The notes under the pieces are model-generated. The model did no database searches. It saw only the letters and a list, made by a program, of their open reading frames with translations, and was not told the DNA's origin. The position numbers and the translations under genes were made by a program. This document shows, piece after piece, positions 11,355-18,710 of a DNA stretch of 39,715 nucleotides. Positions within the stretch are counted from its first letter, which is position 1, and each line of letters begins with the position of its first letter. The stretch covers positions 1-39,715 of the forward strand of contig CADCVW010000100.1 in the NCBI GenBank assembly GCA_902806235.1, given 5' to 3'. Source of the stretch: an uncultured Sphingomonadaceae bacterium (lineage in GTDB: Bacteria > Pseudomonadota > Alphaproteobacteria > Sphingomonadales > Sphingomonadaceae).

Positions 11355-11383
11355 CCTCTAGGTTCGGCCCCCTCCCAAGTCAA
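11355..11383 (-). promoter_or_regulatory. Candidate promoter of the F0 ATP synthase operon
   Basis: On the minus strand TTGACT (11378-11383, 5 of 6 to the -35 consensus) is followed after exactly 17 bases by TAGAGG (11355-11360), a weak -10. The predicted start is near 11348, about 70 bases before atpI, and the site lies in the divergent gap between atpI and the radC remnant. It was found by eye and has not been tested. Confidence 0.45.
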
Positions 11384-11457
11384 CACGGCCATGCTGCGGT
11401 TGCGAAGGCGCTGGTCCGCGCTTGTTGGGCTCAACGTCCTCCCCTAGCCTGCCGCCA

Positions 11458-12151
11458 ATGAGCGGCCCGACGCAGGACGCGAGCGGCCACCCCGCAAGGC
11501 TGCGGGCGCGCTGCGGGCGCGGTTGATCGGCGGCGGACCGGACGCGCTGCTCGACCACGAGCTGATCAAATACCTGCTGGCGCTGGCCATCCCGCGCGGT
11601 GACACGAAGCCGCTCGCGCGCCGCCTGCTCGCCGCCTTCGGCGGGCTCGGGCCGCTGCAGTCGGCCTACGACGAGTCGCTGGCGCGGATCGGCGGGCTGA
11701 CGGAGAACAGCGTCGCCGCGCTCAAGTTCGCGCTGGCGGCGGCGCTGCGGCTGCTGAAGACGGAGGTCGAGGACCGCCGCGTGCTCGGCAGCTGGCAGGC
11801 GCTCCTCGACGATCTCACCGCCGACATGGCGTACCGCGCGACGGAGCGCGTGCGGGTGCTCTACCGCAACAGCAAGAGTTTGCTGATCCGCGACGAGGCG
11901 ATCAGCGAAGGCTCGGTCACGACGCCGCGGTGTACGTGCGGGAGATCGTGTGCGGCGCGATCGACTGCGGGGCGAGCGCCTTGATTTCCGTCCACAATCA
12001 TTCGAGCGGCCACCCGCGCCCGTCGGCGCAAGACATCTGGCCGATCCAGGACATGGTGGATGCCGGGCGGCACCTGCGCCTCGCCGTCCACGACCACGTC
12101 ATCGTGGCGAGCACGGGGCACTGGAGCATGCGCGCGATGGGCTTGCTCTAG
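11458..12151 (+). pseudogene. radC: RadC/JAB-domain protein, broken by two frameshifts
   Basis: Three frames must be joined to read a RadC (MPN/JAB metalloprotease fold) protein. The first begins at ATG 11458 and stops at 11526. It is thrown out of frame by an 11-base tandem duplication at 11500-11521; removing one copy gives a continuous N-terminus (LRARLIGGGPDALLDHEL). The second frame runs to about 11918, where one base is missing after EGSV. The third resumes with DAAVYVREIVCGAIDCG and ends at 12151. The metal-site pattern HNHSSGHPRPSAQD keeps its His and Asp residues but has Ser where the family has Pro. The biochemical role of RadC is unclear even when intact; it is competence-induced in some bacteria. 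Confidence 0.88.
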
Positions 12152-12178
12152 GAATCCACGCTGCTACCCGCCCGCCCT

Positions 12179-13501
12179 ATGATCTCCCGTTATTCCCGCC
12201 CGGAGATGGCCGCCCTCTGGTCGGCCGAGACCCGCTACCGCATCTGGTTCGAGATCGAGGCGCACGCGACGGACGCGCTCGCCGAGCTCGGCGTGGTGCC
12301 GCGGGAGGCGGCCGACGCACTGTGGCGCTGGTGGGATCGCAAACCGGCGATCGACGTGGAGGCGATCGACGCAATCGAGGCAGTGACCAAGCACGACGTG
12401 ATCGCCTTTCTGACGTGGGTTGCTTCGCAAGTCGGGCCGGAGGCGCGCTTCATGCACCAGGGCATGACCTCGTCCGACGTGCTCGACACCTGCCTGGCCG
12501 TGCAGCTCGCCCGTGCGTCGGACATCCTGCTGGCGGACCTCGACGCGCTGCTCGCGGTGCTCCGCCGCCGCGCGTTCGAGTACAAGTTGACGCCGACCAT
12601 CGGCCGCAGCCACGGCATCCACGCGGAGCCGACCACCTTCGGCCTCAAGCTCGCGGGCGCACACGTCGAGTTCGCCCGCGCCCGCGCGCGGCTCCAAGCG
12701 GCGCGCGCGGACGTGGCGACCTGCGCCATCTCCGGCGCGGTCGGAACCTTTGCCAACGTCGATCCGCGGGTGGAGGCGCACGTCGCGACGAAGCTCGCTC
12801 TCGCCGTCGAGCCCGTCTCCACCCAGGTCATCCCGCGCGACCGGCACGCGCAGTTCTTCGCCACGTTGGGCGTGATCGCTTCCTCCGTCGAACGGCTGGC
12901 GACCGAGGTCCGCCACCTGCAGCGGACGGAGGTGCTGGAAGCGGAGGAATTTTTCGCCCCCGGCCAGAAGGGCTCGTCGGCGATGCCGCACAAGCGCAAT
13001 CCGGTGCTGACTGAGAACCTGACGGGGCTCGCGCGCATGGTGCGGAGCTACGCGCTGCCCGCGATGGAGAATGTCGCGCTGTGGCACGAGCGGGACATCA
13101 GCCACTCGTCAGTGGAGCGCTTCATCGGCCCGGACGCCACGATCACCCTCGACTTCGCGCTCGCCCGGCTGGCGGGAGTGATGGACAAGCTGCTCGTCTA
13201 CCCCGAACGAATGCACGCCAACCTCAATCGGATGGGCGGGCTGGTCCACTCGCAGCGCGTTCTGCTCGCGCTGACCCAGGCCGGCGCGAGCCGCGAGGAC
13301 GCCTACCGGCTGGTGCAGCGCAACGCGATGCGGGTGTGGGAGGCGGACGGGCGGCTGTCGCTGGAGGAGCTGCTGAAGGCGGATGCGGAGGTGACGGCGC
13401 TGCTGCCGGACGAAGCAATCGGCGCGTGCCTCGACCTCCAATACCACTTCAGGCACGTGGACGTCATCTTCGAGCGGGCGTTCGGTTCGGCCACGGCCTG
13501 A
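12179..13501 (+). CDS. purB: Adenylosuccinate lyase (PurB)
   Basis: This 440-residue enzyme catalyses two steps of purine synthesis, releasing fumarate from SAICAR and from adenylosuccinate. The fumarase/aspartase superfamily signature GSSAMPHKRNP is present near residue 265, and HQGMTSSDVLDTCLA and GRSHGIHAEPTTFG mark the other two conserved active-site regions. Length and the N-terminal MISRYSRPEMAALWS suit the family. The ATG follows the radC remnant by 27 bases with no clear Shine-Dalgarno. It faces the lipoprotein gene on the other strand, with stop codons two bases apart (TGAGCTCA). Confidence 0.97.
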   Translation: MISRYSRPEMAALWSAETRYRIWFEIEAHATDALAELGVVPREAADALWRWWDRKPAIDVEAIDAIEAVTKHDVIAFLTWVASQVGPEARFMHQGMTSSDVLDTCLAVQLARASDILLADLDALLAVLRRRAFEYKLTPTIGRSHGIHAEPTTFGLKLAGAHVEFARARARLQAARADVATCAISGAVGTFANVDPRVEAHVATKLALAVEPVSTQVIPRDRHAQFFATLGVIASSVERLATEVRHLQRTEVLEAEEFFAPGQKGSSAMPHKRNPVLTENLTGLARMVRSYALPAMENVALWHERDISHSSVERFIGPDATITLDFALARLAGVMDKLLVYPERMHANLNRMGGLVHSQRVLLALTQAGASREDAYRLVQRNAMRVWEADGRLSLEELLKADAEVTALLPDEAIGACLDLQYHFRHVDVIFERAFGSATA

Positions 13502-13503
13502 GC

Positions 13504-14034
13504 TCACCCGCACTTCACCAGCGCCACGCTGCTCCGCGCGCCCTCGCTCCGCCTGACCACGGTCAGTCCGCCGTCATCCTCCGGCGTCACCGTCCACTGC
13601 TCATTCGTCGCCGCGCCCTCGGCCTCGCACGTCAGGGTGAGCCGCTGACCCGAGCCCTCGCGCTCGCGGTGCAGTACCTCGCAGGCGGTCTCGCCGTCCG
13701 TGTTCACCCGCTTCGCCTCGAATTTCCAAGCGCCGCCGCGGCACAGCGCGGGGGTAGCGGCGAAGCGGCCCGCCACGGGCGCGAGCGCGTCGCCGCCGCC
13801 CGCCGCCAAGGGCGATGGCGCATCCGATACGGCGTTCGCGGTCGTCGGCAGCTGCTCCTCCGGCGCGGGCGGCGGGGCCGCCTGAACGGGTGCGGGCCGG
13901 GCGGGCACCGGCGCAGGTTCCGGGGCGGTCGCGTTTGCCGCCGCGACCTCCTCGTCCGGCTCGTTGAACGACACCTCGCAGCCGCCCAGCGACAGCAGCA
14001 GCGCCGCCGCGCCCGTTATCCGTCCCTTGCCCAT
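13504..14034 (-). CDS. Probable lipoprotein of unknown function
   Basis: This 176-residue protein starts at the ATG 14032-14034, which has GGGAGGGG just upstream. The N-terminus MGKGRITGAAALLLSLGGC is a lipoprotein signal peptide with lipobox SLGGC, so the mature protein would begin at Cys19. A long Ala/Pro-rich linker follows (about residues 35-75). A C-terminal domain then has scattered cysteines (ALCRGG, ETACEV, LTLTCEA, VKCG) that may form two disulfides in the periplasm. It could be a small beta-domain such as an AprI/Inh-type inhibitor fold, but that is only a resemblance. No function is proposed. Confidence 0.75.
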   Translation of the reverse strand: MGKGRITGAAALLLSLGGCEVSFNEPDEEVAAANATAPEPAPVPARPAPVQAAPPPAPEEQLPTTANAVSDAPSPLAAGGGDALAPVAGRFAATPALCRGGAWKFEAKRVNTDGETACEVLHREREGSGQRLTLTCEAEGAATNEQWTVTPEDDGGLTVVRRSEGARSSVALVKCG

Positions 14035-14105
14035 GGTCCCCTCCCCTTTCGCGCTCCGCGGCGCGTCGCTAGATGAGCGCCGCAACCGTAACGGAGTTCC
14101 CTCGA

Positions 14106-15296
14106 ATGGCCCACGACCCGGTGGTGATCCTGTCCTATGCCCGCACGCCGATCGGTAGCTTCAACGGCGCGCTGGCCGGCGTGCCCGCGACCGAGCTAGG
14201 CGCGACGGCCGTACGGCAAGCCGTGGCGCGCGCGGGCGTCGAAGGCTCCGCCATCGACCGCATCTACATGGGCTGCGTGCTCTCCGCGGGCCTCGGCCAA
14301 GCCCCCGCGCGCCAGGCGGGGATCAAGGCCGGGCTGCCGCAGTCGGTGGAGGCAACCACCGTCAACAAGATGTGCGGATCCGGCATGCAGGCGGCGATCA
14401 TGGGCGCGGAAGCTTTGGCCGCCGGCTCCGTCGAACTCGTCGTCGCGGGCGGCATGGAGAGCATGAGCGGCGCGCCTTACCTCTCGCCCGCCCACCGCTC
14501 CGGTGCACGCATGGGACATGACCGGCTGCTCGACCACATGATGCTCGACGGGCTAGAGGACGCCTACGAGCCCGGCCGCGCGATGGGCACTTTCGGCGAC
14601 GACGCCGCGCGCGAATATCAGCTTACTCGCCAAGGGCAGGACGAGTTCGCCATCGCCTCCATGGAGCGCGCGAAGAAGGCGCAGGAGAGCGGCGCGTTCG
14701 ACCGGGAGATCGTCGGGGTCGAGGTCACGAGCCGCAAGGGGACATTGGTTGTCGACAAGGACGAAGAGCCGCAGCGCGCCTTTGACGCCGCCAAGGTTTC
14801 CACGCTGCGCCCCGCCTTCAGCAAGGACGGCACGATTACCGCCGCCAACGCGTCCAAGATCTCGGACGGCGCGGCGGCGCTGGTGCTGACGCGTGAAAGC
14901 GTGGCGGAGCGGCTGGGTGTGAAGCCCGTCGCCCGCCTGCTCGCCCACGCCGCCCACGCGCAGGAGCCCGCCCGCTTCACCAGCGCGCCGGTCGGCGCAG
15001 TGCGCAAGCTGCTGGAGCGCGCGGGCTGGAGCGCGCGGGACATCGAGCTGTTCGAGGTCAACGAGGCCTTCGCCTGCGTGGCGATGATCGCCATGCGCGA
15101 CCTCGGGATCGAGCACGGGATCACCAACGTCCACGGCGGCGCGACCGCGCTCGGCCACCCGATTGGCGCGTCCGGCGCGCGGATCATGGCGACGCTCCTG
15201 TCCGCGATGGAGACGCACGGGCGCAAGCGCGGCGTTGCGTCGCTCTGCATCGGCGGCGGCGAGGCGACGGCGGTGGCGGTGGAGCTGGTGGACTAG
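14106..15296 (+). CDS. Acetyl-CoA C-acyltransferase (thiolase)
   Basis: This 396-residue thiolase starts at the ATG 14106, preferred over an ATG at 14073 because GGAG lies 9 bases upstream of it. Catalytic residues are visible: acyl-accepting Cys90 in NKMCGSGMQA, His351 in GGATALGHPIGASG and Cys381 in CIGGGEA. These, and the length near 390-400, fit biosynthetic acetoacetyl-CoA thiolases (AtoB/PhaA type), which condense two acetyl-CoA or cleave acetoacetyl-CoA. No phaB, phaC or other beta-oxidation genes are adjacent, so the pathway cannot be chosen from context. Confidence 0.92.
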   Translation: MAHDPVVILSYARTPIGSFNGALAGVPATELGATAVRQAVARAGVEGSAIDRIYMGCVLSAGLGQAPARQAGIKAGLPQSVEATTVNKMCGSGMQAAIMGAEALAAGSVELVVAGGMESMSGAPYLSPAHRSGARMGHDRLLDHMMLDGLEDAYEPGRAMGTFGDDAAREYQLTRQGQDEFAIASMERAKKAQESGAFDREIVGVEVTSRKGTLVVDKDEEPQRAFDAAKVSTLRPAFSKDGTITAANASKISDGAAALVLTRESVAERLGVKPVARLLAHAAHAQEPARFTSAPVGAVRKLLERAGWSARDIELFEVNEAFACVAMIAMRDLGIEHGITNVHGGATALGHPIGASGARIMATLLSAMETHGRKRGVASLCIGGGEATAVAVELVD

Positions 15297-15314
15297 CGGC
15301 ATTTTACCGGGGAA

Positions 15315-15422
15315 CGTCGGCCCAGCGAAAGCTGGGATCGCTCTCGCGGAGGACGGCCACGCTACCGCCGTCGCCGGGCGGCGTTCCCGTCGAGAGCGGC
15401 TCCAGCGTTTGCTGGGGCGACC
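15315..15422. repeat. Large palindromic intergenic repeat (CCCAGCGAAAGCTGGG type)
   Basis: Arms at 15315-15346 and 15391-15422 are near reverse complements of about 32 bases; each carries a small inner palindrome (CCCAGCGAAAGCTGGG and its diverged partner), around a GC-rich centre. It sits between the convergent thiolase and SH3 genes and could act as a two-way terminator. Elements with this core are common between sphingomonad genes. It differs in sequence from the other repeats in the window. Confidence 0.7.
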
Positions 15423-15458
15423 GCTTCCCGCTAGAAATGTGGTCGAGTAGTTACGTAC

Positions 15459-15944
15459 TCAATTTACCACCTCGCCCGGGTCCACGCCCCAGATGTGCGC
15501 AACGCGGACCCAGCCACGCTTGCCGCCCACGTCCATCCTGCACCAGCCCTCGCCGCAGTCGTCGATCCGCCCCACCACACCCGGCGCCGCGCGCCAGCTC
15601 ACCCGCGCGCCGTCGTCCGGTGAGGAGCGTAGCGGGCGCGGCGCGCCGCCCGTGACGATCGCGCCCCGCTCGGCGGTGAGCAGCGCGCCGAGCATCCACC
15701 CGCTCTCGCCGGCGGGGTCGGCGACCTTGCGCCAGCTGCCGTGCACGGCCGTCACGCGCACGGGCAGCCCGCGCCGCTGGTACAGCCAGCGCGCCGGGAA
15801 TTCCTTGCCCGGCCCGGTGCGCATCAGCGCTTGGCCCGAGCTGATCGACGCCCAATAGGGCACGCGCCGCGCCTCCTGCGCCGCGCCGCCGCCTGCTGAA
15901 AGCACCCCCGCCAGCATCGTTCCGATCAGCCTGCCCCGCACCAT
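15459..15944 (-). CDS. Exported protein with bacterial SH3 domains
   Basis: The protein is 161 residues from the ATG 15942-15944; longer in-frame starts exist. The N-terminus MVRGRLIGTMLAGVLSAGGG with AAQEA after it looks like a cleavable Sec signal peptide, placing the protein in the periplasm. Two SH3-like units follow: one with YWASISSGQALMRTGPGKEF and WRKVADPAGESGWM, and one with PRPLRSSPDDGARVSW and GWCRMDVGGKRGWVR. Such SH3 proteins (DUF1058/SH3_4 type) are thought to bind cell wall peptides. The gene converges on the thiolase gene across a palindromic repeat. The exact role is unknown. Confidence 0.82.
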   Translation of the reverse strand: MVRGRLIGTMLAGVLSAGGGAAQEARRVPYWASISSGQALMRTGPGKEFPARWLYQRRGLPVRVTAVHGSWRKVADPAGESGWMLGALLTAERGAIVTGGAPRPLRSSPDDGARVSWRAAPGVVGRIDDCGEGWCRMDVGGKRGWVRVAHIWGVDPGEVVN

Positions 15945-16038
15945 TTCACCCCGCTCCACACCCATCCTGCTTAGCGCCGGGCGCGCCCGCGCTTCAACTG
16001 CTTGACGCGCCGCGCGAAGCGCGCCCAAGCCGGTGGGC

Positions 16039-17037
16039 ATGGCCGCGTCCGACCGTCCCGCTCGTCCCCGGGTGATCGTCACCCGCCGGCTTCCGGCGGG
16101 AACGGAAGCGCGGATGCGCGAGCTGTTCGACGTCCACTTGAACGAGGACGATCACCCGCTCGGGCGTGACGGGCTCGCCGCGGCGCTCCGCGAAGCCGAC
16201 GTGCTCGTCCCGACGCTGGGCGACCAGCTCGACGCCGGGTTGCTTCGCGGGGCCGGCGAGCGACTCCGCCTCCTCGCCAACTTCGGCGCGGGCGTCGATC
16301 ACCTGGACCTTTCGGCGGCCAAGGCGCGCCGCATCGTCGTCACGAACACGCCCGGCGTGCTGACGGAGGACACCGCGGACATGGTCCTCGCGCTGATTCT
16401 CTGGACGGTGCGCCGCGCGTCGGAAGGCGAGCGAAGCTTGCGCGCCGGCGAGTGGGACGGGTGGAAGCCGCACGGGCTGACCGGCCACCGTGTCGGCGGC
16501 AAGGCGCTGGGCATCGTCGGCATGGGCCGCATCGGCCAGGCGGTGGCGCGCCGCGCGGCGGCGTGCCGCTTGTCGATCCACTACCACAACCGCCGCCGGC
16601 TCCCGCCCGAGGTCGAGGCGGAAACGGGCGCGACCTGGTGGGCGGACTTGGACGCGATGCTCGGCGCGGTCGACATCCTGTCGATCAACGCCCCGCACAC
16701 ACCCGCGACCCACCACCTGCTCGACGCGCGGCGCCTCGGGCTGATGCGCACCAGCGCCTACCTAGTCAACGCCGCGCGCGGCGAGATCGTTGACGAGGAC
16801 GCGCTCGCCGAAGCGCTGGAGGCGGGGCGGCTGGCGGGCGCGGGGCTCGACGTGTTTGAGCACGAGCCCGCGGTCCCGGCGCGGCTGCTCGGCCTGCCCA
16901 ACTTGGTGCTGCTGCCGCACATGGGATCGGCGACGATGGAGGGGCGGCTGGCGATGGGCGACAAGGTGATCGCCAACATCCGCGCCTGGGTGGACGGGAT
17001 CAGGCCGCCTGACCAGGTGTTGGAGGGCTGGGCGTAA
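16039..17037 (+). CDS. D-2-hydroxyacid dehydrogenase (glyoxylate reductase-like)
   Basis: The protein is 332 residues from the ATG at 16039 (GTG at 16033 is an alternative). The NAD(P)-binding Rossmann motif is GIVGMGRIGQAVARRA near residues 155-170. The three catalytic residues of D-2-hydroxyacid dehydrogenases are visible: Arg in NAARGEIVDE, Glu in GAGLDVFEHEP and His in LLPHMGSAT. The glyoxylate/hydroxypyruvate reductase branch is the closest by general pattern, but substrate specificity cannot be read here. It is transcribed divergently from the SH3 gene, which starts 94 bases away. Confidence 0.88.
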   Translation: MAASDRPARPRVIVTRRLPAGTEARMRELFDVHLNEDDHPLGRDGLAAALREADVLVPTLGDQLDAGLLRGAGERLRLLANFGAGVDHLDLSAAKARRIVVTNTPGVLTEDTADMVLALILWTVRRASEGERSLRAGEWDGWKPHGLTGHRVGGKALGIVGMGRIGQAVARRAAACRLSIHYHNRRRLPPEVEAETGATWWADLDAMLGAVDILSINAPHTPATHHLLDARRLGLMRTSAYLVNAARGEIVDEDALAEALEAGRLAGAGLDVFEHEPAVPARLLGLPNLVLLPHMGSATMEGRLAMGDKVIANIRAWVDGIRPPDQVLEGWA

Positions 17038-17041
17038 GAAA

Positions 17042-17190
17042 GCACTCTCTTTTTCAGGAGAGAGGATTGGGAGAGGGGCGGAGCTGCAAGCTCGGTCCTG
17101 CTTCTTGGCGCTCAGCCCCTTTCCGCTGCGACTAAGGCCTGCTTCGCAGACCTAAGTCTTGCTCCTCTCCCCTGAAGGGGTGAGGGCAGG
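17042..17190. repeat. Palindromic intergenic repeat, CCCTCTCCCCTTCAGG family (copy 2)
   Basis: The left arm (from 17042, with TTTTTCAGGAGAGAGGATTGG) matches the reverse complement of the right arm at 17161-17190, which contains CTCTCCCCTGAAGGGG. It is the same family as 8612-8724. The copy fills the gap between two convergent genes and probably acts as a terminator for both. The left arm is more diverged (CTCTTTTTCAGGAGAG). Confidence 0.7.
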
Positions 17191-17196
17191 CGGCCC

Positions 17197-18603
17197 CTAC
17201 GCTCCCACCGCTATGCGCTCCATCAACTGCTTAACCGTCGGCACGAAGCCGTTGGAGTAGAACGGGTCCTTCTTGAACCGGAACGCCGCGTGGCCGGCGA
17301 ACATCAGGTTGTCGTCCACCGGCCCGCCGTGCGCGATATCTTGCAGCGTCTTCTGGATGCAGAAGGAGCGCGGGTCGGCCAGCCGCCCCGTGGAGTTCTT
17401 CTCGTTGTCCGCCCAGGACGAGAAGGAGCAGTGGCTGAGGCACCCCATGCAGTCCGACTGGTCCTTGCGGATGCCGTCGCGCTCGGGCGGCGCCACAAAA
17501 ACCAGAGTGTCGTCCGGCGTCTTCAGCGCCTCCGTGTAGCCCTGTCCCGCCCATTCGCGCGCGCGCAGCAGGTCGGCGCGGGTGACCCAGTGGTTACGCT
17601 TGTTGCGCACGCCGACGTCAAGCTCGAACGCGTGCTCCTCAGTCGCCGCGGTCGTGAAGGGCACCTGCCGCGCCGACCGCGCCTCCAGCGAGCGCAGGAA
17701 CGGCGTGCGCACCGCCGACGAGTAGAAACCGGTCGGCGAGAACTTGTGGAGGAGCACGTCGCCCTCTTCCAGCGTCAGGAGCCGCCGTTTCCATTCCTCC
17801 GGGATCGGGCTTTCCTGGGTCAGCAAGGGCCGCGTGCCGAACTGGAACCAGATCGCGCCCAGGTCCGGGTCGTCGATCCAATGCTCCCACTCGTCCAATC
17901 GCCACACGCCGCCCGCCATCACGATCGGAACCGCGTCATCGATGCCGACCTCGCGCATCACCGCCCGCAGGTCCCGCACGCGCGGGTACGGGTCCTGCGG
18001 CTTCAGCGGGTCCTCGGCGTTAGACAGCCCGTTGTGCCCGCCCGCGAGCCACGGGTCCTCGTACACCACCGCGCCCAGCCATTCGGCGTGCTTGGAATAG
18101 GCGCGCTTCCACAGCGCGCGGAAGGCGCGGCCCGAGCTGATGATGGGGAGGTAATGGACGCCGTAGGAGGCGACGATTTCCGACAGCTTGTACGGCATCC
18201 CCGCGCCGCAAGTAACCCCCGCGACGAGCCCGCGCGTCTGCTCGAGAATGCCGTGCAGAATCGGCTGCGCGCCGCCCATCTCCCACAGCACGTTGACGTT
18301 GATCGCGCCGCGCCCGCCCGCGATCTCGTGCGCGCGGCGGACCTGCTCGACCCCGCCCGCGATGCCGTAGCGGATCAGCTGCTCGTGCCGCTCGCGCCGT
18401 GTCAGCTGCCCGTAGACCTGCGGGACGATCTTGCCTTCGGGATCGTAGCTGTCGGCGTTCACCGCCGAGACCGTGCCGATCCCGCCCGCCGCCGCCCAGG
18501 CGCCCGAACTCTGGTGGTTGCTCGCCGACACGCCCTTGCCGCCTTCCACCAGCGGCAGCACCTCGCGCCCGGCGTAGCTGAACGATGTCAAACCCTTGAA
18601 CAC
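17197..18603 (-). CDS. Nitronate monooxygenase-type flavin oxidoreductase
   Basis: The protein is 468 residues from a GTG at 18601-18603; this start is chosen because GAGGAG lies 6 bases upstream, and the much longer open frame upstream lacks family similarity. It is a TIM-barrel FMN protein of the nitronate monooxygenase/2-nitropropane dioxygenase superfamily, with features LVEGGKGVSASNHQSSGAWA, GLVAGVTCGAGMPYKL, SSGRAF, GGHNG, VPIVMAGGVW and FQFGTRPLLT. Beyond the barrel is a C-terminal region with Cys385, Cys388, Cys392 (DCMGCLSHC) and Cys415 (SFCIQK), which the short nitronate monooxygenases lack. The substrate is unknown. Confidence 0.82.
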   Translation of the reverse strand: MFKGLTSFSYAGREVLPLVEGGKGVSASNHQSSGAWAAAGGIGTVSAVNADSYDPEGKIVPQVYGQLTRRERHEQLIRYGIAGGVEQVRRAHEIAGGRGAINVNVLWEMGGAQPILHGILEQTRGLVAGVTCGAGMPYKLSEIVASYGVHYLPIISSGRAFRALWKRAYSKHAEWLGAVVYEDPWLAGGHNGLSNAEDPLKPQDPYPRVRDLRAVMREVGIDDAVPIVMAGGVWRLDEWEHWIDDPDLGAIWFQFGTRPLLTQESPIPEEWKRRLLTLEEGDVLLHKFSPTGFYSSAVRTPFLRSLEARSARQVPFTTAATEEHAFELDVGVRNKRNHWVTRADLLRAREWAGQGYTEALKTPDDTLVFVAPPERDGIRKDQSDCMGCLSHCSFSSWADNEKNSTGRLADPRSFCIQKTLQDIAHGGPVDDNLMFAGHAAFRFKKDPFYSNGFVPTVKQLMERIAVGA

Positions 18604-18630
18604 GCGCGCTCCTCGGCAGTCCCGATCGGC

Positions 18631-18659
18631 GCTATAAGCCCACGCCGGGGGCGCGCCAA
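18631..18659 (-). promoter_or_regulatory. Candidate promoter of the flavin oxidoreductase gene
   Basis: On the minus strand TTGGCG (18654-18659) and TATAGC (18631-18636) are 17 bases apart. The predicted start is near 18624, leaving a leader of about 20 bases that contains the GAGGAG ribosome site. Found by eye only. Confidence 0.4.
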
Positions 18660-18710
18660 GCGCAACGGCCGAACGGTTGTGCCCGTCCCGCCCCGCCCCA
18701 TCTCTGGGCG

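Noticed and set aside
11950-13014. A 354-codon plus-strand frame overlapping the end of radC and purB
   Set aside because: Arginine/glycine-rich shadow translation of purB; purB has its full signature in another frame.
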